From: JAHJDR01 sp964609965 | GTDB lineage: Bacteria; UBA10199; JADGCS01 | Length of the DNA: 42,627 nt | Direction of reading: 5' to 3' | NCBI GenBank assembly: GCA_964609965.1 | Contig: CAZSTS010000020.1 | Span: forward strand, 1-42,627 | Part shown: in pieces, positions 7,488-15,473 of the stretch | Position numbering within the stretch: the stretch's first letter is position 1 | Layout of the letters: every line of letters begins with the position of its first letter | Position numbers and translations under genes: made by a program | Notes under the pieces: model-generated | What the model was told of the DNA's origin: nothing | The model's input: only the letters and a program-made list of their open reading frames with translations | Databases searched by the model: none

Positions 7488-7991
7488 ATGGTCCTTTTTG
7501 GAATGCTTCTGATTATGATCTGTCTTCTGGTTGATGTGGTTGTTCAGATTCCACTTGGCCCACTTGTTTTAAAACTTCAGCTTGTCTCTTTGTTTCTTTT
7601 CTTTTTGCTATTCAGAAAAAGTTTAAGGCATATTGTCATTGTTCTGCTATTTTATTTATTAGTTTTATCTCCTTTTACGTCACTTTGTAGCATTCCTGTC
7701 TTCTTTTCATTTTTTGTGATTTTGGTATTTGTTCATAGGCTCAGAGCTCAAATTTACACTGAATCTTATTTAGTTCAATCTCTGTGGGTGTTTGCCATGA
7801 GTTTATTTCAGCAGATTATTCTTTCGGTAATGATGATGAAAGGATGGAGTATCTCGTTTGCCTCAATTACAATGCTAAATATTTTCGTGAATAGTTTGAT
7901 TCTAGCTTTTATCACCGTTCCATTTTTTATTACATGGGATCGTTGGTATGATTTTATCGAAAAAATCTTTTTAACCCGCAGTGCGGGATAG
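7488..7991 (+). CDS. mreD: Rod shape-determining membrane protein MreD
   Basis: A very hydrophobic 167-residue protein with about five membrane-spanning segments and a Phe/Leu-rich composition. Sequence identity within the MreD family is low, so the call rests mainly on topology, size and position. It starts one base after mreC and is followed by mrdA. GGGAGAAGAG before the ATG serves as ribosome binding site. Its expected role is to complete the MreCD inner-membrane complex that activates RodA-PBP2. Confidence 0.85.
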   Translation: MVLFGMLLIMICLLVDVVVQIPLGPLVLKLQLVSLFLFFLLFRKSLRHIVIVLLFYLLVLSPFTSLCSIPVFFSFFVILVFVHRLRAQIYTESYLVQSLWVFAMSLFQQIILSVMMMKGWSISFASITMLNIFVNSLILAFITVPFFITWDRWYDFIEKIFLTRSAG

Positions 7992-8067
7992 TTAAAATCT
8001 CGGGGGGCTTGTGCCCCGAAGGAAATACCCTTGGGGTGCTCCTGTAAAGGAAAGTTTCTTTAATTAT

Positions 8068-9945
8068 ATGTTATTTGCTCACGAAGAAAACATATCATAC
8101 CTCCAAAAACGACTGCCTTTGCTAGTGATTGTCATTATTGTTTTTTTGCTTATCGTAGCTGCCCGTCTTTATTATTTTCAAATAATCAAAGGACAGCACT
8201 ATGAAAAACTAGCTGATGAGACATTTGTTCGTGCTGAAGAGATTGTTGCTAAGAGGGGGACAATTACTGATCGTCATGGTAAACCATTGGCTGAAACACG
8301 GGTTTATTACGAAATTGTTATCGTGCCTCAATATCTAGATGAAAAAGATAAAATTATTGATACTCTTGTCAATGTCTTGCCTCTTGAAAAAGAGGACATT
8401 CTCTCTAAATTAGAAAAAGCACGTTTTGAGCCAAAGTTTCAGCCCGTTGTTATTGTAGGTGACGCTCCTTATCATTGGGTGGCTAAGCTGCGTGAAAGCA
8501 TGTTGCCAGCCTATAATCCAGATAGTTCTTTTTCGCTTAATGGAGTGGATGTGCGCTCCCTTCCTGTGAGGCGATACCTTTATCCTGAGAATTTCTCTCA
8601 TGTTTTAGGTTATTTACGAGAAATAGATAAAGAATCTCTTAAACAAGCTAAAGTTGATCTGCCAGGAATTTTTTCCATCAAGGATTTGATAGGTGCAGCA
8701 GGGATTGAACAGGCCTATGAGCTTCAGCTCAAAGGGCAAGACGGGATTTTGGCTCGTGTGGTTAATGCACGTGGTCGAGAAGTTACTGGCGACGTTGATT
8801 TAACTATTCTAAAGCAAAAAGCCACGGTTTTACCAAAATCAGGTCATACATTGAAAACAACATTGGATTTTGATGCGCAAAAAGCAGCTCACGAGGCCTT
8901 TGTAAAGCTGGGTAAAAAGGGTTCTGTTGTGGCGCTAGATCCCAGAAATGGTGAGGTATTGGTTCTTTATAGTGCTCCAGGGTATGATGCAAATCGCATC
9001 ACAAAGAATGTCGATAAAGAATATTGGGCAATGATTAACTTACACGAAGATAAATATCTCTACAATAGAGCTGTGCAAGGCGCCTATCCACCTGCTTCAA
9101 CTTATAAGGTTGTTGGTCTTACGGCAGGTATTGATTCCGGTAAGATTAACCCTGAAGAAACAAAAGCGACTTGTTCTGGTGGTATGCGATTTGGAAATCG
9201 ATTTTTTAAGTGCTGGAAGCGTGGGGGGCATGGCAGGCTCTCTACTCTTCATGGTTTGTCTCAGTCTTGCGATGTTTTTTTCTATAAATTGGGTTTGAAA
9301 ATAGGGGTCGATGTTTTGGCAAAGTACGCCAAACTTTTTGGATTTGGTTCAAAAACAGGGATTGAAATACCTTATGAAAGATCAGGATTGGTGCCCAGTT
9401 CAGAATGGAAAGAAAAAAGATACAAGCAAAAATGGATAGAGAGTGAGACATTATCAGTTGCCATTGGACAAAGCTATAATCTTGTGACACCACTTCAAAA
9501 TGCTGTAGCCGCTGGTTTGATTGCAAATGGCGGCTATCGTGTTTGGCCGCATCTTGGCTTAGAGGTTATTGATAAACAAGGTAAGATTGTTGAAAAGATA
9601 GAAGGAAAAAACAAAAAAACTGAGCTTATTGATACAGTAGCCCTAGATTGGATCAAAAAAGGAATGATTGAAGTTGTTCACGGATATGGAACAGCCAAAC
9701 GTTTGCGTCAAAGTCCAAATAAAATTGCAGGAAAAACAGGAACCGCGCAAGTGGTGAGTCATGATTCTAAAATGACAGGTGCAAAAACAATTGCCCATGG
9801 GTTGTTCATTGCCTTTGCGCCTTATGATGATCCAAAAATTGCTGTTTCAGTCGTTGTTGAACATGGAAGAGGGGGCTCGGCAACAGCAGCTCCTGTTGCC
9901 ATGCAAGTGATAGATGCTTATTTAAAGAAAGAAGAAACAGAATGA
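8068..9945 (+). CDS. mrdA: Penicillin-binding protein 2 (elongasome transpeptidase)
   Basis: PBP2 crosslinks peptidoglycan during elongation as partner of RodA. Numbered from ATG 8068 (625 residues): membrane anchor at about 17-37, then the dimerisation domain beginning RGTITDRHGKPLAET. The transpeptidase domain has the nucleophile motif S344-T-Y-K347, S400-C-D402 in place of the common SxN, and K556-T-G. ATG 8068 leaves the usual short cytoplasmic tail and has AAAGGAAAG upstream. A GTG at 8011 would add 19 residues, but it lies in a G/C-rich hairpin (CGGGG..CCCCG) and gives a longer tail than relatives. Its TGA overlaps the ATG of rodA by 4 bp. Confidence 0.94.
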   Translation: MLFAHEENISYLQKRLPLLVIVIIVFLLIVAARLYYFQIIKGQHYEKLADETFVRAEEIVAKRGTITDRHGKPLAETRVYYEIVIVPQYLDEKDKIIDTLVNVLPLEKEDILSKLEKARFEPKFQPVVIVGDAPYHWVAKLRESMLPAYNPDSSFSLNGVDVRSLPVRRYLYPENFSHVLGYLREIDKESLKQAKVDLPGIFSIKDLIGAAGIEQAYELQLKGQDGILARVVNARGREVTGDVDLTILKQKATVLPKSGHTLKTTLDFDAQKAAHEAFVKLGKKGSVVALDPRNGEVLVLYSAPGYDANRITKNVDKEYWAMINLHEDKYLYNRAVQGAYPPASTYKVVGLTAGIDSGKINPEETKATCSGGMRFGNRFFKCWKRGGHGRLSTLHGLSQSCDVFFYKLGLKIGVDVLAKYAKLFGFGSKTGIEIPYERSGLVPSSEWKEKRYKQKWIESETLSVAIGQSYNLVTPLQNAVAAGLIANGGYRVWPHLGLEVIDKQGKIVEKIEGKNKKTELIDTVALDWIKKGMIEVVHGYGTAKRLRQSPNKIAGKTGTAQVVSHDSKMTGAKTIAHGLFIAFAPYDDPKIAVSVVVEHGRGGSATAAPVAMQVIDAYLKKEETE

Positions 9946-11042
9946 AATTTACTTGGTTTAAATCTTTCTATTTTACATTATTTATTTTTGCTCTGATTTT
10001 GGCAGGGATAGGTTTAGTGAACCTCTATTCTGCGACTATTACTATTGGGTCCACGAAAGCGAGCGAGTTTTTTACGGCTCAGCTCATGTATACTCTCATT
10101 GGCATTGTTATCATGCTTATTGTTTCTTACATAGGAGCAAACCGTCTTTTTGCATTGTCGCCATACATTTATATTATTTCTCTAGGGATGTTAGTTTTGG
10201 TACTTGTGATGGGGGCAGAGAGGCATGGGTCTTTAAGTTGGCTTGATTTGGGTTTTGTCCGTTTACAACCATCAGAATTTGCTAAGTTTGGTATGGTGAT
10301 GATGTTGGCAAGGTATTTATCCAACCTACAAAAAGATGGGCCATTATCCTTTTCTGAACTTTTTACTGCAGCGATATTTTTCTTAATTCCCACTGTGTTA
10401 GTTGTGTTGCAAAATGATCTTGGGAGTAGTCTGTTTTTTGGGTTTATTTTTTGTAGCATGGTTTTTATCCAAGGCATCAGATTTCGATATATTTTTATAG
10501 CTCTTGCTATACTCTGTATTGTGGGAACAGTGAGTTATCAATTTATGCTCAAACCCTATCAAAAGGATCGTATTATTAGTTTCATGAAACCAGAGCTTGA
10601 TCCTCGTGGTACAGGGTATCATTTAGTCCAGTCTAAAATCGCTGTTGGTTCTGGACGGTTTTTTGGCAAGGGGTATCTTAAAGGTCAATCACATCGGCTT
10701 AAGTTTTTGCCTGAAAGACACACAGATTTTATTTTTCCTGTTTTGGCTGAGGAATGGGGTTTTTTTGGTGGACTGCTAACTCTTTTTCTCTATTTCCTAT
10801 TTCTCATGTCAGGGGTAAATGTGATCTCTCGATCATCAACGCGATTTGGTTTTTTTCTGGCAACAGGGATAGTTGCAACTTATTTTTGGCATCTGGTGAT
10901 CAATCTGGGCGGTGTCCTAGGCCTTATTCCACTCACAGGCGTTCCTCTGCCTTTCTTAAGTTACGGGGGATCCTCTCTTGTAGCTAATTGGCTGGCGATT
11001 GGATTTTTGCTTTCGGTCTATCGAGCGAGTGTAAGGCGGTAG
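9942..11042 (+). CDS. rodA: Peptidoglycan glycosyltransferase RodA
   Basis: RodA is the SEDS-family polymerase that extends glycan strands from lipid II during rod elongation. The 366 residues have about ten membrane segments. Diagnostic stretches are GAERHGSLSWLDLGFVRLQPS, DLGSSLFFGFIF, FLPERHTDFIFPVLAEEWGF and the C-terminal TGVPLPFLSYGGSSL. Its ATG overlaps the mrdA stop codon (ATGA), indicating coupled translation with its partner PBP2. It is the last gene of the elongasome operon. A 31-bp inverted repeat follows and then the convergent pepP-type gene. Confidence 0.96.
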   Translation: MKFTWFKSFYFTLFIFALILAGIGLVNLYSATITIGSTKASEFFTAQLMYTLIGIVIMLIVSYIGANRLFALSPYIYIISLGMLVLVLVMGAERHGSLSWLDLGFVRLQPSEFAKFGMVMMLARYLSNLQKDGPLSFSELFTAAIFFLIPTVLVVLQNDLGSSLFFGFIFCSMVFIQGIRFRYIFIALAILCIVGTVSYQFMLKPYQKDRIISFMKPELDPRGTGYHLVQSKIAVGSGRFFGKGYLKGQSHRLKFLPERHTDFIFPVLAEEWGFFGGLLTLFLYFLFLMSGVNVISRSSTRFGFFLATGIVATYFWHLVINLGGVLGLIPLTGVPLPFLSYGGSSLVANWLAIGFLLSVYRASVRR

Positions 11043-11043
11043 G

Positions 11044-11150
11044 GTTTCTGGGCAAACAGAATTTATAAGCCTTCTCTCGATTTTCTTGCTATGCAAAATA
11101 ATGTGCTATTTAGGCGTTCGAAGACTTATAAATGCTGTTTGCCCAGAAAC
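11044..11150. repeat. Long inverted repeat (31-bp arms) between convergent genes
   Basis: Arms at 11044-11074 and 11120-11150 are complementary over 31 bp with only two mismatches and enclose a 45-nt AT-rich centre. The whole element nearly fills the gap between rodA and the convergent aminopeptidase gene. It could act as a bidirectional terminator or be a small non-autonomous mobile element. There is no T-tract right after either arm. Confidence 0.7.
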
Positions 11151-11173
11151 TAAAAATAAGGTGTAAGGAAAGA

Positions 11174-12508
11174 TTATTTCCTCAATCTCTCAATATCTCT
11201 CACTTCTTTAGGCAACGGTTTTGTGAGGTTGATGTTGCCTGTTTTAGTGATGATGATGTCGTCTTCGATGCGCACACCACCTACATGAAAGTACTGATCA
11301 GCCTTGGACCAGTTAAGAATTTTCTGATACTTTTTTCTTTCCTTTTTTGATTTAAAATAAACATCTAGAAAATAAATGCCAGGCTCAATTGTGAATACCA
11401 TATTAGGCTGTAGGTCTACAGAAGATCTCATGTGTTTGTGTGGCTTGAGTGTTCTTTTCACGACATCAGCACCCACATCATGGACGTCAACACCAAGGAG
11501 GTGTCCAATGCCATGTGGAAAGAAAAGACGATGAGCATCTTGGGCATAGAGCTCTTCCAAGTCGATTTTTTTGAAAATGCCGAGGTCTTTAAGACCTTGG
11601 ATAGTCATTTTGGCAGCGAGTTCGTGAATGTTTTGAGAATAAGCTCCAGGCTTTGATGCTTTGATACATTGTTTTTGAATATCGAGAACGAGTTCGTAAA
11701 TATCGCGTTGCTTTTTAGAAAATGTTTTGTTTACAGGAAAGGTTCTTGTGATGTCTGAGGCATAGCCATGACGCTCACAACCAGCATCTATGAGACAAAG
11801 ATCGCCGGGTTTAGCTCTCCCGCTGTAATCAATATAATGGAGGATAGCAGGGTGCCTGCCAACAGCAGCAATTGTGAGAAAGGCGTTATTTTTTGTGCCT
11901 TCATCGCGGTAAACTTTATCGAGAAGTGCTGAGATTTGGTATTCGTACATACCTGCTTTGACAGTCTTCATGGCTGTTAAGAATGCCTTGTGATTCACTT
12001 TGGCTGCAAATTTCATGAGACTAATTTCTTCAGCATCTTTAAAGGCGCGCATGTAGTGTAGGGTTTTTTTCAGATGCTTTGTGTCGATCGTGTGCTTAGG
12101 TGCCATCTTCTTCATAAAAGGTCTGCGCTCTGGCATGACATAGATTTTTTTGTATTTTCGACCCAGCGTTTTAAGAACTTTTTCAAAATCTGAATAAAAG
12201 TGGACCTTTTTTGCACCATAAAGCTTCTTGGCCTCTTTGGTGTTGTACATTTTTCCAACCCAAACCAGGTAGAGTGGGTCAATGTCGGGGATAAAGAGAT
12301 GCCCCTGGTTAGTTTTGGGATCTAGCAAAAGATGATAATTAATTTCTTCGATTCCTGTTAAATAAAGAAAATCTGAGGCCTGTCTGTATTTGACAGGGAC
12401 ATCACCGTTTCGAATGATTTCATCTTTGGCTCTGATGTAAATGAGTCCATCACCCATTTTTTTCATTAATTTTTCTCTTCGTTTTCTTTGTGCTGGAAAT
12501 GAATACAT
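11174..12508 (-). CDS. pepP: Xaa-Pro aminopeptidase (aminopeptidase P, M24B)
   Basis: A cytosolic metallopeptidase that removes an N-terminal residue preceding proline. The 444 residues fit aminopeptidase P: an N-terminal creatinase-like domain (FLYLTGIEEINYHLLL), then the pita-bread catalytic domain. All five dinuclear metal ligands are visible: D241 (DAGCERHGYA), D252 (SDITRTFP), H336 (HGIGHLLG), E375 (FTIEPGIYF) and E415 (GGVRIEDD). H343 in DVHDVG is also conserved. The start has AGGGA upstream. It lies 16 bp downstream of the mutase small-subunit gene on the same strand, but no functional link is evident. Confidence 0.93.
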   Translation of the reverse strand: MYSFPAQRKRREKLMKKMGDGLIYIRAKDEIIRNGDVPVKYRQASDFLYLTGIEEINYHLLLDPKTNQGHLFIPDIDPLYLVWVGKMYNTKEAKKLYGAKKVHFYSDFEKVLKTLGRKYKKIYVMPERRPFMKKMAPKHTIDTKHLKKTLHYMRAFKDAEEISLMKFAAKVNHKAFLTAMKTVKAGMYEYQISALLDKVYRDEGTKNNAFLTIAAVGRHPAILHYIDYSGRAKPGDLCLIDAGCERHGYASDITRTFPVNKTFSKKQRDIYELVLDIQKQCIKASKPGAYSQNIHELAAKMTIQGLKDLGIFKKIDLEELYAQDAHRLFFPHGIGHLLGVDVHDVGADVVKRTLKPHKHMRSSVDLQPNMVFTIEPGIYFLDVYFKSKKERKKYQKILNWSKADQYFHVGGVRIEDDIIITKTGNINLTKPLPKEVRDIERLRK

Positions 12509-12524
12509 ATTGAATTCCCTTTTT

Positions 12525-12920
12525 TTAGTTTTTAACGTTTTCCTCTACCCACTTTACAATATCACGGGTGTCAGTTCCTGGTGTGAAAATCTCGGAAACC
12601 CCAGAACTTTTAAGCTCCTTAACTTCATCCTCGGGGATAATGCCGCCACCAAAGACTTTGATGTCGTCGGCCTCTTTTTCTTTGAGGAGTTTAAGGACTT
12701 CAGGAAAGAGGTGGTTGTGGGCTCCTGAAAGAATGGAGAGACCTATGGCATCCACGTCTTCTTGAATAGCTGTGTTCACGATCATTTCGGGTGTTTGATG
12801 AAGACCAGTATAAATGATCTCAAAACCAGCATCTCTTAAAGTGCGGGCAACTATTTTTGCTCCACGGTCATGGCCATCAAGGCCTGGTTTTCCAATTAAA
12901 ATGCGAATGTTTTTTTTCAT
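12525..12920 (-). CDS. B12-dependent acyl-CoA mutase, small cobalamin-binding subunit
   Basis: A stand-alone 131-residue B12-binding domain of the methylmalonyl/isobutyryl-CoA mutase family. The base-off cobalamin motif DxHxxG is present as D15-G-H17-D-R-G20, with H17 the lower axial cobalt ligand. The downstream nucleotide-tail contacts LSILSGAH and VFGGGIIPEDEV also fit. Having separate large and small subunits is seen in archaeal and many bacterial methylmalonyl-CoA mutases and in isobutyryl-CoA mutase (IcmA/IcmB). It lies 19 bp after the large-subunit gene, with GGAG before the ATG, so the two are cotranscribed. Substrate preference is set by the large subunit (see 12940-14595). Confidence 0.93.
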   Translation of the reverse strand: MKKNIRILIGKPGLDGHDRGAKIVARTLRDAGFEIIYTGLHQTPEMIVNTAIQEDVDAIGLSILSGAHNHLFPEVLKLLKEKEADDIKVFGGGIIPEDEVKELKSSGVSEIFTPGTDTRDIVKWVEENVKN

Positions 12921-12939
12921 AATATACTCCTACGTGTAT

Positions 12940-14595
12940 CTAAAAAATTCCTGGATCCTTATATTCTCCAAACTCTTCTCTCAAAATCTTAGCAATCTCT
13001 CCAATTGTGCAATAAGCGTGGGCGCAATCGATGAGTGCAGGCATGATATTACTGTTTTTCTGGCAAGTTTGTCTTAAAGCTTCGATTTTTTCAAGACAAA
13101 GAGCATTATTTCGTTCATTTCTTAGTTTTTTTAATTTAGCTACTTGGCGTTTTTCGACCTCAGGGTCAATTCTAAGAACATCGATTTTTGGTTCGTTTTC
13201 AATCGTCAATTCGTTAACACCAACAATAGTTTTTTCGCGTTTTTCTACCTGGGTTTGATAATGGCGGCTCGCTTCAGCAATGGCTTTCATGGGATACCCA
13301 TTTTTAATGGCATTGATCATGCCACCCATGGCATCAATCTTATTAATGATGGCCAGAGCCTCTTGTTCCATTTTATTAGTGAGAGATTCTATAAAATAGG
13401 AACCTCCCAAGGCATCAATGGTGTTTGTGACTCCAGATTCAGCTGCAATGATCTGTTGTGTTCTCAGGGCAATCATCACAGATTTTTCTGTGGGGAGAGC
13501 CAGTGTTTCGTCCATGGAGTTTGTGTGCAAGGATTGGCAGCCACCTAAAATCGCAGCCAAGGCCTGCAGCGTGGTTCTCACGATGTTGTTTTCGGGTTGT
13601 TGAGCGGTTAATGAACAACCTGCTGTTTGAACGTGAAAACGGCAACGCATAGAATTAGCGTTCTTTGGGTTAAACCGTTTTTTCATTTCTTGTGCCCAAA
13701 TGCGACGGGCAGCTCTGTATTTGGCAATTTCTTCAAAAAAATCTACGTGAGAATTAAAAAAGAATGAAAGTCTGGGCGCAAAGGCGTCTACATCGAGACC
13801 TCGCTCAGTACATTGCTTTACGTATTCTAGTCCGTCATAAAGTGTAAAGGCCAGCTCTTGGACTGCTGTACTGCCAGCTTCGCGGATATGGTAACCAGAA
13901 ATAGAGACTGGATTCCACTTAGGCATATTTTCTGCACAATACTCAATTGAGTCTACAACGAGTTTAATGCCAGGCTCTGGTGGAATGAGATAAGAATTTT
14001 GAGCAATGTATTCTTTGAGAATATCATTTTGAATAGTGCCGCCCACTTTTTTAAGATCGCATTTCTGATTCTCGGCATTAGCAATAAAGAAAGCGAGCAT
14101 GATGGACGCTGGTCCATTGATAGTCATGGAGACGGTCACATCTTCGAGATGAATGCCATCAAAAAGTGTTTCCATGTCTTTGAGGCTATCAATAGCAACG
14201 CCACACATTCCTACTTCACCGCGACTCTTTGGGTCATCTGAGTCATAACCCATGATAGTGGGGAAGTGAAAAGCAGTGGAGAGGCCTGTTTGTCCATGGT
14301 CTAATAGATATTTAAATCGCTTATTAGTGTCTTCTGCTGAACCAAAACCGGCAAATTGTCGCATGGTCCAGAGACGGCCACGGTGCATGCTTGGGTAAAC
14401 ACCTCTTGTAAAAGGAAATGTGCCAGGAAAACCAAGGTCTTCTTCAGGATTACGGTCTTTAAGATCTTCTTCATTATACAGTCGATCGATTTCAAGATCA
14501 GAAACTGTTGAAAACTTTTCTTTTCGTTCAGGAGATTTTTTTACAAAAGGAAAAAGGACGTCCTCTTCCCAATCTTTTTTGTTTATTTTTTTCAT
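12940..14595 (-). CDS. B12-dependent acyl-CoA mutase, large subunit (methylmalonyl-CoA mutase family, isobutyryl-type active site)
   Basis: A 551-residue TIM-barrel subunit that rearranges acyl-CoA skeletons with the small subunit's adenosylcobalamin. The family core is clear (GRLWTMRQFAGFGSAEDTN, TGLSTAFHFPTIMGYDSDDP, SISGYHIREAGSTA). The active-site histidine matching H244 of Propionibacterium methylmalonyl-CoA mutase is H236. At the two residues that hold the substrate carboxylate in that enzyme, Tyr89 and Arg207, this protein has Phe81 and Gln199. Phe and Gln are, as I recall, the isobutyryl-CoA mutase residues (F80/Q198), so isobutyryl/n-butyryl-CoA interconversion is more likely than succinyl/methylmalonyl-CoA. 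A crotonase, a thiolase and, beyond the island, a MeaB GTPase belong to the same metabolic cluster. Confidence 0.92.
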   Translation of the reverse strand: MKKINKKDWEEDVLFPFVKKSPERKEKFSTVSDLEIDRLYNEEDLKDRNPEEDLGFPGTFPFTRGVYPSMHRGRLWTMRQFAGFGSAEDTNKRFKYLLDHGQTGLSTAFHFPTIMGYDSDDPKSRGEVGMCGVAIDSLKDMETLFDGIHLEDVTVSMTINGPASIMLAFFIANAENQKCDLKKVGGTIQNDILKEYIAQNSYLIPPEPGIKLVVDSIEYCAENMPKWNPVSISGYHIREAGSTAVQELAFTLYDGLEYVKQCTERGLDVDAFAPRLSFFFNSHVDFFEEIAKYRAARRIWAQEMKKRFNPKNANSMRCRFHVQTAGCSLTAQQPENNIVRTTLQALAAILGGCQSLHTNSMDETLALPTEKSVMIALRTQQIIAAESGVTNTIDALGGSYFIESLTNKMEQEALAIINKIDAMGGMINAIKNGYPMKAIAEASRHYQTQVEKREKTIVGVNELTIENEPKIDVLRIDPEVEKRQVAKLKKLRNERNNALCLEKIEALRQTCQKNSNIMPALIDCAHAYCTIGEIAKILREEFGEYKDPGIF

Positions 14596-14608
14596 GGGTA
14601 AATTCTCG

Positions 14609-15394
14609 TCATCTTCCCTTAAATTCAGCTTGTCTCTTTTCCAAAAAGGCTGTCACACCTTCCACGCGATCTTCAGTGGCAAATATCAGAGGAAATTGTG
14701 TTTCTTCTAATGTGAGTCCGCTTGAGATGGGAAGATCAGTTCCTTCATTAATCACCTTTTTTGCCAAACGAACAGCAACAGGTCCTTTGGACATGATTTT
14801 TGCGAGTGTTTTTTGTGCTGCAGGGATAAGATCCTCAGGTTCAAAAATCTTATTAGCAATACCAAGAGCAAAAGCTTGTTCAGCTGAGAGCATGTCAGCA
14901 GAAAAGATGAGTTCTTTGGCTCTGTTTTTTCCCACAACGCGGGCTAATCTTTGTGTGCCACCAAAACCTGGAAACAAACCTAGATTAACTTCAGGGAGTC
15001 CAAATTTTGCTGCTTTGGATGCGTAGATAAAGTCGCAGGAGAGGGCGAGTTCTAAACCGCCACCTAAGGCAAAACCATTCACAGCGGCAATCACTGGCAT
15101 GTCAAAGTTCTCGATGAGTCGCATGCAACGATGGCCTAAGCGACAAAAGCCTTCGGCCCCTAAGGCACTCATGTTTTTCATGGCCGAAATATCAGCACCG
15201 GCAACAAAGGCCTTGTCTCCTGATCCTGTGAGAATAACTCCGCCCACTTCTTGTCGGTTTTTTATGATCTCTGTAAAGGCTTGCATGAGCTCTCTTAAGA
15301 CATCGATGTTAATCGAGTTCATGACCTTTTCTCGGTTAATAGTAATCGTAGCAATGCCATTTTCGAAATTTAATAAAAGAGTTTTGAATTCCAT
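14609..15394 (-). CDS. Enoyl-CoA hydratase/isomerase (crotonase)
   Basis: A 261-residue crotonase-fold enzyme. Numbered from the ATG at 15394, the two catalytic glutamates of true enoyl-CoA hydratases are present: E115 (GGGLELALSCDF) and E135 (LPEVNLGLFPGFGGTQRL). The oxyanion-hole stretch AFVAGADI is at about 63-70. Hydration of 2-enoyl-CoA, such as crotonyl-CoA, is therefore likely. A TTG 12 bp further upstream is less credible because MEFKTLLLNFENGIATITIN is the typical N-terminus. It lies 13 bp before the mutase large-subunit gene. No good ribosome binding site is seen, and the leader is a repetitive AAGGTC-type tract. Confidence 0.9.
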   Translation of the reverse strand: MEFKTLLLNFENGIATITINREKVMNSINIDVLRELMQAFTEIIKNRQEVGGVILTGSGDKAFVAGADISAMKNMSALGAEGFCRLGHRCMRLIENFDMPVIAAVNGFALGGGLELALSCDFIYASKAAKFGLPEVNLGLFPGFGGTQRLARVVGKNRAKELIFSADMLSAEQAFALGIANKIFEPEDLIPAAQKTLAKIMSKGPVAVRLAKKVINEGTDLPISSGLTLEETQFPLIFATEDRVEGVTAFLEKRQAEFKGR

Positions 15395-15400
15395 ATTGTT

Positions 15401-15470
15401 GGTCAAAGGTTAAAGGTCAAAGGTCGAAGGTCAATGACCTTAGACATTAGACTTTTGACATTCGACTTCT
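15401..15470. repeat. AAGGTC-type intergenic microrepeat
   Basis: About five imperfect tandem copies of AAAGGTC, then a 15-bp palindrome, AAGGTCA-A-TGACCTT (15427-15441), and degenerate TTAGACATTAGACTTTTGAC units. It fills the space between the thiolase and crotonase genes. Similar short reiterated tracts recur in other gaps of this window. Confidence 0.5.
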
Positions 15471-15473
15471 AAA

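Noticed and set aside
8011..8067. GTG start for mrdA
   Set aside because: It lies within a GC-rich hairpin (CGGGG facing CCCCG) and would give an unusually long cytoplasmic tail. ATG 8068 fits relatives better.
13439..13652. Antisense open frames inside the mutase large-subunit gene and others like them
   Set aside because: They are shadows of strongly conserved genes on the opposite strand or frame and have no independent evidence.
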